Assembly (NCBI GenBank): GCA_012513625.1
Contig: JAAZBW010000119.1
Coordinates: forward strand, 1-6,729
DNA from: Actinomycetales bacterium
GTDB lineage: Bacteria > Actinomycetota > Actinomycetes > Actinomycetales > Actinomycetaceae
Length of the DNA: 6,729 nucleotides
Reading direction: 5' to 3'
Below, piece by piece: positions 1 to 5,319 of this stretch. The position numbers were made by a program, and so were the translations under genes. The notes beneath the pieces were generated by a model that saw only the letters and a list, made by a program, of their open reading frames with translations, was not told the origin of the DNA and did not search any database. Positions within the stretch are counted from its first letter, which is position 1; each line of letters begins with the position of its first letter.

Positions 1-375
1 ACCGGCAAGTACCTGCCCGGGCAACCCGCGCCGGAGGGCTCGCGCGGTACGGACGCCAAGGGCGGCGCGCGCATGATCCAGCGATTCACGGACAACGAGG
101 AGCTCCTGAAGCGCGTGCAGCTGCTGAAACCCACTGCGGACGAGCTGGGGCTCACCATGGCGCAGCTCGCCGTGGCCTGGGTGCTGCAGCGCCGCGACAT
201 CGCGGCGGCGATCATCGGGGCCTCGCGCCCCGAGCAGGTGGCCGAGAACGTGGCCGCCTCGGGTGTGGAGATCCCGGAGGGCATGATGTGGCGGATCGAC
301 GAGATCCTGGGCGACGTGGTGGTCCGTGACCCCGCGCTCACCCGCGCGGGGATGCCGCAGCAGCGGCCAGCCTGA
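1..375 (+). CDS. Aldo/keto reductase, C-terminal 124 residues (5' end outside window)
   Basis: The reading frame is open from base 1 to the TGA at 373-375. Aldo/keto reductases are soluble NADPH-dependent TIM-barrel enzymes that reduce aldehydes and ketones. The visible part begins with TGKYLPGQPAPEGSR, typical of the loop after strand 7 in the Kv-beta-like (AKR11-13) branch. Next come a helix with LGLTMAQLAVAWVLQR and the segment AAIIGASRPEQVAENV (about residues 77-92 of the fragment), which in this family binds the NADPH 2'-phosphate and adenine through the S/R and Q..EN positions. The catalytic Asp, Tyr, Lys and His lie in the missing N-terminal part, so the substrate cannot be inferred. 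The ATG at 73 is internal to the domain, not a real start. The gene is convergent with pyrD, 35 bp away. Family is certain; subfamily is inference. Confidence 0.9.
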   Translation, partial: TGKYLPGQPAPEGSRGTDAKGGARMIQRFTDNEELLKRVQLLKPTADELGLTMAQLAVAWVLQRRDIAAAIIGASRPEQVAENVAASGVEIPEGMMWRIDEILGDVVVRDPALTRAGMPQQRPA

Positions 376-382
376 GGCGCCC

Positions 383-410
383 CGGTTCACCCCGCTGCGC
401 GGGGGAACCG
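383..410. terminator. Hairpin between convergent genes, probable bidirectional terminator
   Basis: Two six-base-pair blocks (383-388 with 405-410, and 390-395 with 399-404) form a 12-bp GC-rich stem interrupted only by a bulged A at 389, with a TGC loop. It fills nearly all of the 35-bp gap between the aldo/keto reductase stop and the pyrD stop, so it can end transcription from both sides. No T-tract follows on either strand, as is common for hairpin terminators in high-GC actinobacteria. The fold is seen in the sequence; termination is inferred from position. Confidence 0.65.
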
Positions 411-1430
411 CTATCCGAGGACCCGGTTCATCCGGCCGGGCCAGCTCGGACCCTCGTAGACGAAGGCGGTATACGCCGTCAACAGGTCCGCGCCGGAATC
501 GAGGAACGCCCTGCCGTGCTCTGCGGCGAAGATCCCACCGGAGGCCATAATCACGCCGCGGCTGCCGAGGGCCCGGCGCAGGATCCCCACAACCTCGAGG
601 ACGCGCTCGCGAAGGGGCGCACCGGAGAGCCCCCCAGGCCCCAAGTCGTGGGCGATCGTGGTGTTGGTGGCGGCCACCCCGGCGAGGCGTTCGGCGCGCG
701 CGAGCTCGGCCACCTCCACCACCTGCTCGTCGGTCAGGTCCGGGGCGATCTTCACGAGCAGGGGAACCTCGCGGCCCGTGGCCCGGGTGGCCTCCTCGCG
801 CACGGTCCGCAGGATGGGCGCGAGCGCCTCCGCGTCCTGGAGAGCCCGAAGGCCCGGAGTGTTTGGCGAGGACACATTGACCACGATGTAATCCGCCCAG
901 CGTGCGAGGTGGCGGGTGGAGGTGGCGTAGTCCGCGGCCGCGTCCTCAAGCGGCGTCGCCCTGCTCTTCCCGATGTTGGCCCCGACGACGACCGCACGCC
1001 CCTGGGGGGAGGAGCGCAGCCTTCGTAGCCGCTCCCCCACCACCCGTGCGCCGTCGTTATTGAAGCCCATCCGGTTCCGCAGCCCCTCCATGTCTGGGTG
1101 GCGCCAGAGGCGGGGCGCCTCATTCCCCGGCTGGGCCAGTGCAGTCACTGTGCCCACCTCCACGAATCCGAACCCGAGCGCATCCATCCCGAGGACCGCG
1201 GTGGCGTTCTTGTCCATCCCCGCGGCAAGCCCGGGCACGCCCGGGAAGGGCCTCGGGAACACGAGGAGGCGGGGGTTCGTGACCGTGGGTCCACGCCTGC
1301 CGATCGTGGCGGCGAGGCTCCTCCGAGTGGGCTCCACGTTGCCCGCCGCACCGATCGCGATCATCGCGGCGTGGTGCGCCGCCTCGGGATTGGTGTGGAC
1401 GAGGGCGGTGTCGTAAATGGCGCGGTACAC
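411..1430 (-). CDS. pyrD: Class 2 (quinone-dependent) dihydroorotate dehydrogenase
   Basis: This 339-residue protein oxidises dihydroorotate to orotate, the fourth step of de novo pyrimidine synthesis, and passes electrons through FMN to membrane quinone. The length matches E. coli PyrD (336). Residues 1-40 form the helical N-terminal extension that class 2 enzymes use for membrane and quinone contact. FMN and substrate motifs follow in order: AGMDKNA (70-76, Lys74), NRMGFNNDG (119-127), VNVSSPNTPGLR (184-195, with Ser188 at the place of the catalytic base Ser175 of E. coli), KIAPD (227-231), ATNTT (254-258) and ASGGI (296-300). A catalytic serine rather than cysteine, plus the N-terminal extension, excludes class 1. 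The GTG at 1430 is the first possible start after an in-frame TAG (1442-1440). The gene lies 9 bp downstream of a membrane-protein gene and may also have its own leaderless promoter. Confidence 0.96.
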   Translation of the reverse strand: MYRAIYDTALVHTNPEAAHHAAMIAIGAAGNVEPTRRSLAATIGRRGPTVTNPRLLVFPRPFPGVPGLAAGMDKNATAVLGMDALGFGFVEVGTVTALAQPGNEAPRLWRHPDMEGLRNRMGFNNDGARVVGERLRRLRSSPQGRAVVVGANIGKSRATPLEDAAADYATSTRHLARWADYIVVNVSSPNTPGLRALQDAEALAPILRTVREEATRATGREVPLLVKIAPDLTDEQVVEVAELARAERLAGVAATNTTIAHDLGPGGLSGAPLRERVLEVVGILRRALGSRGVIMASGGIFAAEHGRAFLDSGADLLTAYTAFVYEGPSWPGRMNRVLG

Positions 1431-1442
1431 GCCCCCACGCTA
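1431..1442 (-). promoter_or_regulatory. Putative leaderless promoter -10 element for pyrD
   Basis: Read on the minus strand, TAGCGT (1442-1437) is followed by exactly six bases and then the GTG start of pyrD (1430-1428). This matches the actinobacterial TANNNT -10 motif placed so that transcription would begin at the start codon itself. The TAG of the hexamer is also the stop codon of the preceding gene. No convincing -35 is visible. There is a G-run before the GTG, but no good Shine-Dalgarno sequence. pyrD may additionally be read from upstream in the cluster. Confidence 0.45.
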
Positions 1443-1904
1443 GCGTCCGGAACCGGACCTGACGGGCAGACCCTCGGCGAGACGGGTGATCCTCGTGGGC
1501 GAGCTGGTCCACAGCCACCAGATCCCGATGAACGGCAGCACGAGTGGCACGAATCCGTAGCCGGATCCGAAGTGCGACCAGACGGTGTCCCGGGGAAACA
1601 GCTCTGGGCGCAGCACGGAGAGTGTACCCACCACGATGACTCCCGCCAGCTCGATCAGGACCGCGGTCCACGCCACCCTGCGCATGCGACGCCCGTTGTG
1701 GGCGAGCGCGATGGTGGCCACCACGTAGACGATGGCGGCCAGGAGGGACAGGGCGTACGCCACCGGTGCCTCGGCGGCGTCCCGTGCCAGCTGCACGATG
1801 GACCGCGCGAGTGAGGCCACGGCGAATATCCCGTAGACGAGGATGAGGATCCGGCCCACCCCGTAGGCGGGCCGCCGGGTGTCCGTGGTGCTTCCGGTGG
1901 TCAT
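1440..1904 (-). CDS. Conserved actinobacterial four-helix membrane protein of unknown function
   Basis: This 154-residue protein has four predicted membrane segments at about 18-38, 47-68, 77-98 and 116-133. Arginines cluster in the N-terminus, in the loop 70-76 (GRRMRR) and in the C-terminal tail, so the positive-inside rule puts both ends and the middle loop in the cytoplasm. The most distinctive stretch is TVWSHFGSGYGFVPLVLP (107-124), covering the second outer loop and the start of helix 4; I recall similar sequences in other actinobacterial hypothetical proteins but cannot search. There are no catalytic motifs and no signal peptide beyond helix 1. The ATG at 1904 is the only possible start after an in-frame TGA (1925-1923). 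It lies 18 bp after one membrane-protein gene and 9 bp before pyrD, suggesting a shared transcript. A link to quinone-dependent PyrD is conjecture. Confidence 0.85.
   Translation of the reverse strand: MTTGSTTDTRRPAYGVGRILILVYGIFAVASLARSIVQLARDAAEAPVAYALSLLAAIVYVVATIALAHNGRRMRRVAWTAVLIELAGVIVVGTLSVLRPELFPRDTVWSHFGSGYGFVPLVLPFIGIWWLWTSSPTRITRLAEGLPVRSGSGR
1445..1458. repeat. 14-bp inverted repeat upstream of pyrD
   Basis: GTCCGGAACCGGAC has two perfect 6-bp arms around a central AA. It overlaps the last codons of the 154-residue membrane protein and lies 15-28 bp upstream of the pyrD GTG, inside the spacer of the proposed pyrD promoter. It could be an operator, or merely a by-product of GC-rich serine, glycine and arginine codons. 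Function unknown. Confidence 0.3.
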
Positions 1905-1918
1905 GTGTTCCGATACTA
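1905..1918 (-). promoter_or_regulatory. Putative -10 element for the 154-residue membrane-protein gene
   Basis: On the minus strand TAGTAT (1918-1913) ends eight bases before the ATG at 1904, predicting a transcript with a leader of only about one or two bases. TTGCCC (1939-1934) could be a -35, but its 15-bp spacer is short. A weak GGA lies just before the ATG, so ordinary translation from a longer upstream transcript is also possible. Confidence 0.35.
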
Positions 1919-1922
1919 CGTG

Positions 1923-2279
1923 TCAGGAAAGCTGGGCAACGTCCACCACGCGCCACATCATGACCGCCGTGGTGACCGCGCAGACGAACATCGCCACCGC
2001 AGATGTGGACGAACGGTCCACGAACGCCCAGGCAACTGCCACCGGCAGGATGAACAGGGCGGTGACGAGATACCCCCAGAGCACGAAGGGATCGCCGCCC
2101 ACTCGGCCGGAGGCCTGCGCAATCACGGTGAAGACCACCGTGAGGAGCATCAGCGCCTCCACCACACCTGCACCGATCACCTGCCTGCCGGAGGCAGGGA
2201 GCTTGCGCACGGCGTGGACGAGCGCCCATCCGGCGAGGACAAGGGAGGCGACCGCGGTGAGGACGGTGATGACGAGCAC
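1923..2279 (-). CDS. Small four-helix membrane protein of unknown function
   Basis: This 118-residue hydrophobic protein has predicted membrane segments at about 3-22, 33-53, 65-86 and 92-110. The basic loop HAVRKLPASGR (22-32) and the short VDRSS loop (87-91) should be cytoplasmic, placing both ends outside, the opposite of the next protein in the cluster. The ending, with VMMWRVVDV near residue 110, resembles small conserved integral membrane proteins of actinobacteria, but I do not recognise a named family. The start is well constrained: the GTG at 2279 is the only start codon between an in-frame TAG (2291-2289) and the first helix. It has no Shine-Dalgarno sequence. It is the first gene of the three-gene minus-strand cluster ending in pyrD and is divergent from pepA. 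Confidence 0.8.
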   Translation of the reverse strand: MLVITVLTAVASLVLAGWALVHAVRKLPASGRQVIGAGVVEALMLLTVVFTVIAQASGRVGGDPFVLWGYLVTALFILPVAVAWAFVDRSSTSAVAMFVCAVTTAVMMWRVVDVAQLS

Positions 2280-2291
2280 GCCCGCAGCCTA
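2280..2291 (-). promoter_or_regulatory. Putative leaderless promoter -10 element for the 118-residue membrane-protein gene
   Basis: On the minus strand TAGGCT (2291-2286) is followed by GCGGGC and then the GTG start at 2279. The hexamer fits TANNNT, and the six-base gap places the transcription start at the first base of the start codon. No Shine-Dalgarno sequence and no clear -35 are present. The arrangement is the same as at pepA on the other strand, down to the hexamer sequence. Confidence 0.55.
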
Positions 2292-2298
2292 GCGCCGC

Positions 2299-2328
2299 CG
2301 GTCAGTGCCCGGGCCCTGGCTGTGACCG
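2299..2328. promoter_or_regulatory. Imperfect 30-bp palindrome in divergent promoter region, candidate operator
   Basis: Outer arms CGGTCA (2299-2304) and TGACCG (2323-2328), middle blocks GCC and GGC (2307-2309 and 2318-2320) and a central GGGCCC (2311-2316) share one centre. Twelve of the 15 symmetric pairs match. It covers -20 to -49 relative to the minus-strand GTG and -42 to -71 relative to the pepA GTG. That would overlap the -35 zone of the membrane-protein promoter and lie just upstream of the pepA promoter. A terminator role is unlikely between divergent genes. The binding protein is unknown. Confidence 0.4.
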
Positions 2329-2357
2329 CGTCCGCCGTGCCAGCTCAGGCGAGAGAC

Positions 2358-2369
2358 TAGGCTGGGTCC
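2358..2369 (+). promoter_or_regulatory. Putative leaderless promoter -10 element for pepA
   Basis: TAGGCT (2358-2363) is followed by GGGTCC and then the GTG start of pepA at 2370, which puts the expected transcription start on the G of GTG. There is no purine-rich ribosome-binding site upstream, in clear contrast to lpdA and sucB downstream. No recognisable -35 is seen about 17 bp upstream. Confidence 0.6.
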
Positions 2370-3821
2370 GTGACTGAAATCTCCCTTGCCTCCTCCCTTC
2401 CCACGTCCTCCCGCGAGGCCCTGCTCATCGGGCTCCTCAGTGAGGAGGACACCCCAGTGATCTTCGCGTCGGACGAGCTCCCGCGGAAGGCCGGGGCCAC
2501 GCTCGCCTCGCTCGCCGGAGCCGTGGGTGCCACCGGTAGCGCGGGCGAGGTGCTCCGGGCGCCTGGCACCGAGCTCGGATACGAGGTGGTCGTGTTCGTC
2601 GGGCTTGGCAAGACCCCCACCCTCGAGGGGCTCCGCCGGGCAGCAGGCGCCGCCACCCGTGCCCTGAAGGGGATCGAGACCCTCCACGTGGCCCTCCCCG
2701 CCGCCCATGCCGAAGCCGTGGGCGCACTCGCCGAGGGCCTCGCGCTCGGCTCCTACCGGTTCGAACGCTACAAGGCACAGAAGCCAGCCGTCGCGAGCGC
2801 CGTCGTCGTCACCGCAGCAGCCCGTTCCGCCGAGGCACAGGCGGCCCTCGAGCGTGCCGCCGTCCTCACCGAGGCTGTCAACGCCGCCCGCGAGCTCGTG
2901 AACACCCCCGCGAACGACCTCTATCCGGAGACGTTCGCCGATCACGCCCGCACCGTGGGCAAGGCGGCCGGTCTCACCGTGACAGTGCTCGACGAGAAGC
3001 AGCTCGCCGCCGGCGGCTACGGCGGACTCCTCGGCGTGGGGTGCGGCTCCCCCCGCCCGCCGCGCCTGGTCAAGGTGGAGTACCGCCCGCGCGGCGCCAA
3101 GCGCCACATTGCGCTCGTGGGCAAGGGCATCACGTTCGACACGGGCGGCCTCTCGTTGAAGCCGCCGCTCGCGATGGAGACCATGAAGACGGACATGGCC
3201 GGCGCCGCCGCCGTGCTGCACACCGCCGTGGCCGCCGCCCAACTGAAGCTCCCCGTGCGCGTAACCGCGTGGCTCGCACTCGCGGAGAACATGCCGTCCG
3301 GGACGGCCACCCGCCCCTCGGACATCATCACGATCCGCGGTGGCAAGACGATCGAGGTGCTGAACACGGACGCCGAGGGCCGCCTCGTGCTCGCCGATGC
3401 CCTCGTGGCCGCCGGGGAGGAGGACCCGGACGCCATTATCGATATTGCCACCCTGACCGGAGCGCAGATCATCGCACTCGGCAACCGGGTGGGTGCCGTG
3501 ATGGGTGAGGACGGCACCCGTTCGGACGTGGTGGCCGCCGCCGAGTCCTCGGGCGAGGAGTTCTGGCCCATGCCGCTCCCGGAGCAGCTGCTCGACTCCT
3601 TCAAGACCCCGATCGCAGACTTGAAGAACAAGGGCAGCCGCGAGGGCGGCATGCTCGGTGCCGGACTCTTCCTCCAGCAGTTCGCCGCCGACCGGGCGTG
3701 GGCGCACCTCGATATTGCTGGCCCCTCGTGGACAGACAAGGCCTGGGGCTACACGCCCGCCGGAGGAACAGGCGTGGGCGTGCGCACGATGCTCGCGTAC
3801 CTCGAGAACGTGGAGGACTGA
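2370..3821 (+). CDS. pepA: Leucyl aminopeptidase (peptidase family M17, cytosol aminopeptidase)
   Basis: This 483-residue cytosolic metallopeptidase removes N-terminal residues, typically leucine, from peptides and works as a hexamer with two metal ions per subunit. The N-terminal macro-like domain (about 1-160) precedes the catalytic domain. All active-site residues are visible and sit exactly 18 positions before their E. coli PepA counterparts: metal ligands Lys252, Asp257, Asp275, Asp334 and Glu336, and catalytic Lys264 and Arg338. The signature NTDAEGRL occupies 332-339, and VGKGITFDTGG runs from 250 to 260. Length fits the family (about 500). The GTG start is preceded by an in-frame TAG four codons upstream and has no Shine-Dalgarno sequence, so translation is probably leaderless. 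A hairpin follows the stop. Actinobacterial literature often calls this gene pepB; E. coli PepA also binds DNA, which cannot be assumed here. Confidence 0.97.
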   Translation: MTEISLASSLPTSSREALLIGLLSEEDTPVIFASDELPRKAGATLASLAGAVGATGSAGEVLRAPGTELGYEVVVFVGLGKTPTLEGLRRAAGAATRALKGIETLHVALPAAHAEAVGALAEGLALGSYRFERYKAQKPAVASAVVVTAAARSAEAQAALERAAVLTEAVNAARELVNTPANDLYPETFADHARTVGKAAGLTVTVLDEKQLAAGGYGGLLGVGCGSPRPPRLVKVEYRPRGAKRHIALVGKGITFDTGGLSLKPPLAMETMKTDMAGAAAVLHTAVAAAQLKLPVRVTAWLALAENMPSGTATRPSDIITIRGGKTIEVLNTDAEGRLVLADALVAAGEEDPDAIIDIATLTGAQIIALGNRVGAVMGEDGTRSDVVAAAESSGEEFWPMPLPEQLLDSFKTPIADLKNKGSREGGMLGAGLFLQQFAADRAWAHLDIAGPSWTDKAWGYTPAGGTGVGVRTMLAYLENVED

Positions 3822-3847
3822 TCCTGGCCTCGATCGACGGAGCCAAA

Positions 3848-3871
3848 CCGGGGCGGCGGCGGCCGCCCCGG
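3848..3871 (+). terminator. GC-only hairpin after pepA, probable intrinsic terminator
   Basis: A perfect 10-bp stem made only of G-C pairs (3848-3857 with 3862-3871) closes a GGCG loop, 26 bases after the pepA stop. The following bases are A-rich rather than T-rich, so it would be a terminator without a U-tract. It separates leaderless pepA from the Shine-Dalgarno-led lpdA. Alternatively it may be part of the lpdA leader if some transcripts read through. Confidence 0.6.
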
Positions 3872-3872
3872 C

Positions 3873-3902
3873 ATGAAACAATGGCGAACGAGTGCCCACA
3901 AT
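3873..3902 (+). promoter_or_regulatory. Possible promoter for the lpdA-sucB operon
   Basis: ATGAAA (3873-3878) and CACAAT (3897-3902) are separated by 18 bp and each match four of six bases of the TTGACA and TATAAT consensus sequences. They lie directly after the hairpin and about 27 bp before the lpdA start, leaving room for a short leader with its ribosome-binding site. The match is weak. The only firm reason to expect a promoter here is the hairpin that ends the pepA transcript. Confidence 0.3.
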
Positions 3903-3914
3903 CCGCGTGAAATC

Positions 3915-3922
3915 AAAGGAGA
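3915..3922 (+). promoter_or_regulatory. Strong ribosome-binding site of lpdA
   Basis: AAAGGAGA contains a strong Shine-Dalgarno core; AAGGAG at 3916-3921 ends seven bases before the GTG at 3929. The spacing is ideal and fixes the GTG as the start of lpdA. Confidence 0.85.
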
Positions 3923-3928
3923 AGGTTC

Positions 3929-5305
3929 GTGACCGAATCGCCTGAGTACGATCTCGTCATCCTGGGAGGAGGCTCCGGCGGATACGCCGCCGCCCTCCGA
4001 GGCGCCCAACTCGGACTGAAGATCGCCCTCGTCGAAGCAGACAAGCTGGGCGGAACATGCCTCCACCGAGGCTGTATCCCCACCAAGGCGCTGCTGCACG
4101 CGGCGGAGCTCGCCGAGTCCGTGCACGAGGCGGGCAGCATCGGCATCGACCTGCAGCTCGGTGGCGTGGACATGCAGAAGGTCAACGAGTACAAGGACGG
4201 CGTGGTCGGGCGCCTCCACAAGGGTCTCCAGGGCCTCGTCTCCGGCCGCAAGGTGGAGTACATCAACGGGTGGGGCACGCTGACCGGCCCCAACACGGTC
4301 ACAGTGGACGGCACCGAGTACACCGGCAAGAACGTGCTCCTCGCCTCCGGCTCCTACTCCAAGTCCCTGCCCGGCCTCGAGATCACGGGCCGCGTGATCA
4401 CCTCCGATCAGGCGCTGCAGATGGACTGGGTCCCCCAGCGTGTGGTGGTACTCGGCGGTGGAGTCATCGGCCTCGAGTTCGCCTCCGTTTGGCGCTCTCT
4501 CGGCTCCGAGGTCACCGTGATCGAGGGCCTCCCCCACCTCGCCAACAACGAGGAGGAGGCGCTCTCGAAGAACCTTGAGCGTGCCTTCCGCAAGCGAGGC
4601 ATCCAGTTCAAGACCAACACCATGTTCGAGTCCGTGGAACAGGATGACTCCGGTGTGCGCGTGACCGCTGGCGGCGCCGTCTATGAGGGTGATGTGCTCC
4701 TCGTGGCAGTGGGCCGCGGACCTGCCACCGCGAATCTTGGCTACGAGGCGCAGGGCATCCCCATGGACCGGGGCTTCGTTCTCACCAACGAGCGCCTCCA
4801 CACCGGCGTGGCCAACATCTACGCGGCAGGAGACATCGTCCCGGGCCTCCAACTTGCCCACCGCGGCTTCCAGCAGGGCATCTTCGTGGCCGAGGAGATC
4901 GCTGGACTGAACCCCGTGGTCATCTCGGATGACAACATCCCGCGGGTGACCTACTGCGAGCCGGAGCTCGCCTCCGTGGGCCTCACCGAGAAGAAGGCCC
5001 AGGAGATCTACGGAGCCGACGAAGTTGAGTCCATTGAGTACAACCTCGCGGGCAACGGCCGGAGCCAGATCCTCAAGACCGCCGGCCTCATCAAGCTCGT
5101 GCGCCAGAAGAACGGCCCCATCGTGGGCTTCCACGCCGTGGGCTCACGCGTTGGCGAACTCGTGGGTGAGGGCCAGCTGATGGTCAACTGGGAGGCCTTC
5201 CCAGAAGACATTGCCCCCCTCCTCCATGCCCACCCCACCCAGAACGAGGCAATCGGCGAGGCCGCGATGGCCCTCGCCGGCAAGCCGTTGCACGCCCACA
5301 ACTAA
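3929..5305 (+). CDS. lpdA: Dihydrolipoyl dehydrogenase (E3 of 2-oxoacid dehydrogenase complexes)
   Basis: This 458-residue flavoprotein reoxidises dihydrolipoyl groups on E2 and reduces NAD+. It serves the pyruvate and 2-oxoglutarate dehydrogenase complexes and often other lipoyl systems. The N-terminal FAD-binding GGGSGG (13-18) is followed by Glu36, expected to hold the ribose, and the redox disulfide motif GGTCLHRGCIPTK (41-53, Cys44 and Cys49). The NAD domain has GGGVIGLE (176-183) and Glu199 at the end of the second strand, which favours NAD+ over NADP+. The second FAD contact is AAGD (299-302). The dimerisation domain carries HAHPTQNE, with His435 and Glu440 forming the catalytic dyad. 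No lipoyl domain is fused to it. Length is usual (460-480). The GTG start has an excellent ribosome-binding site. The E2 gene starts 14 bp after the stop, so the two are almost certainly one operon. Confidence 0.97.
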   Translation: MTESPEYDLVILGGGSGGYAAALRGAQLGLKIALVEADKLGGTCLHRGCIPTKALLHAAELAESVHEAGSIGIDLQLGGVDMQKVNEYKDGVVGRLHKGLQGLVSGRKVEYINGWGTLTGPNTVTVDGTEYTGKNVLLASGSYSKSLPGLEITGRVITSDQALQMDWVPQRVVVLGGGVIGLEFASVWRSLGSEVTVIEGLPHLANNEEEALSKNLERAFRKRGIQFKTNTMFESVEQDDSGVRVTAGGAVYEGDVLLVAVGRGPATANLGYEAQGIPMDRGFVLTNERLHTGVANIYAAGDIVPGLQLAHRGFQQGIFVAEEIAGLNPVVISDDNIPRVTYCEPELASVGLTEKKAQEIYGADEVESIEYNLAGNGRSQILKTAGLIKLVRQKNGPIVGFHAVGSRVGELVGEGQLMVNWEAFPEDIAPLLHAHPTQNEAIGEAAMALAGKPLHAHN

Positions 5306-5310
5306 GGAGA
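5304..5310 (+). promoter_or_regulatory. Ribosome-binding site of sucB overlapping the lpdA stop
   Basis: AAGGAGA begins inside the TAA stop codon of lpdA (5303-5305). The AAGGAG core ends ten bases before the ATG at 5320. Sharing bases with the stop codon ties the two genes to one transcript and fits tight coupling of E3 and E2 synthesis. Confidence 0.8.
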
Positions 5311-5319
5311 ACCGGAACC

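Noticed and set aside
73..375. The ATG at 73 as the start of a 100-residue protein
   Set aside because: The same frame is open upstream to base 1 and encodes conserved aldo/keto reductase sequence (TGKYLPG...), so this is an internal methionine of a gene cut by the window edge.
1120..2229. 369-codon minus-strand open frame crossing pyrD and both membrane-protein genes
   Set aside because: It is Arg/Gly/His-rich with no hydrophobic pattern and overlaps three well-supported genes in another frame of the same strand.
2289..3899. 536-codon minus-strand open frame opposite pepA, longer than pepA itself
   Set aside because: It is the mirror of a GC-rich gene: His/Gly/Glu/Arg-heavy composition, no domain, and pepA retains every catalytic residue on the other strand.
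3749..5134. 461-codon minus-strand open frame opposite lpdA
   Set aside because: Shadow of lpdA codon bias. It starts within the lpdA coding region, has no ribosome-binding site or recognisable fold, and crosses the pepA-lpdA intergenic hairpin.
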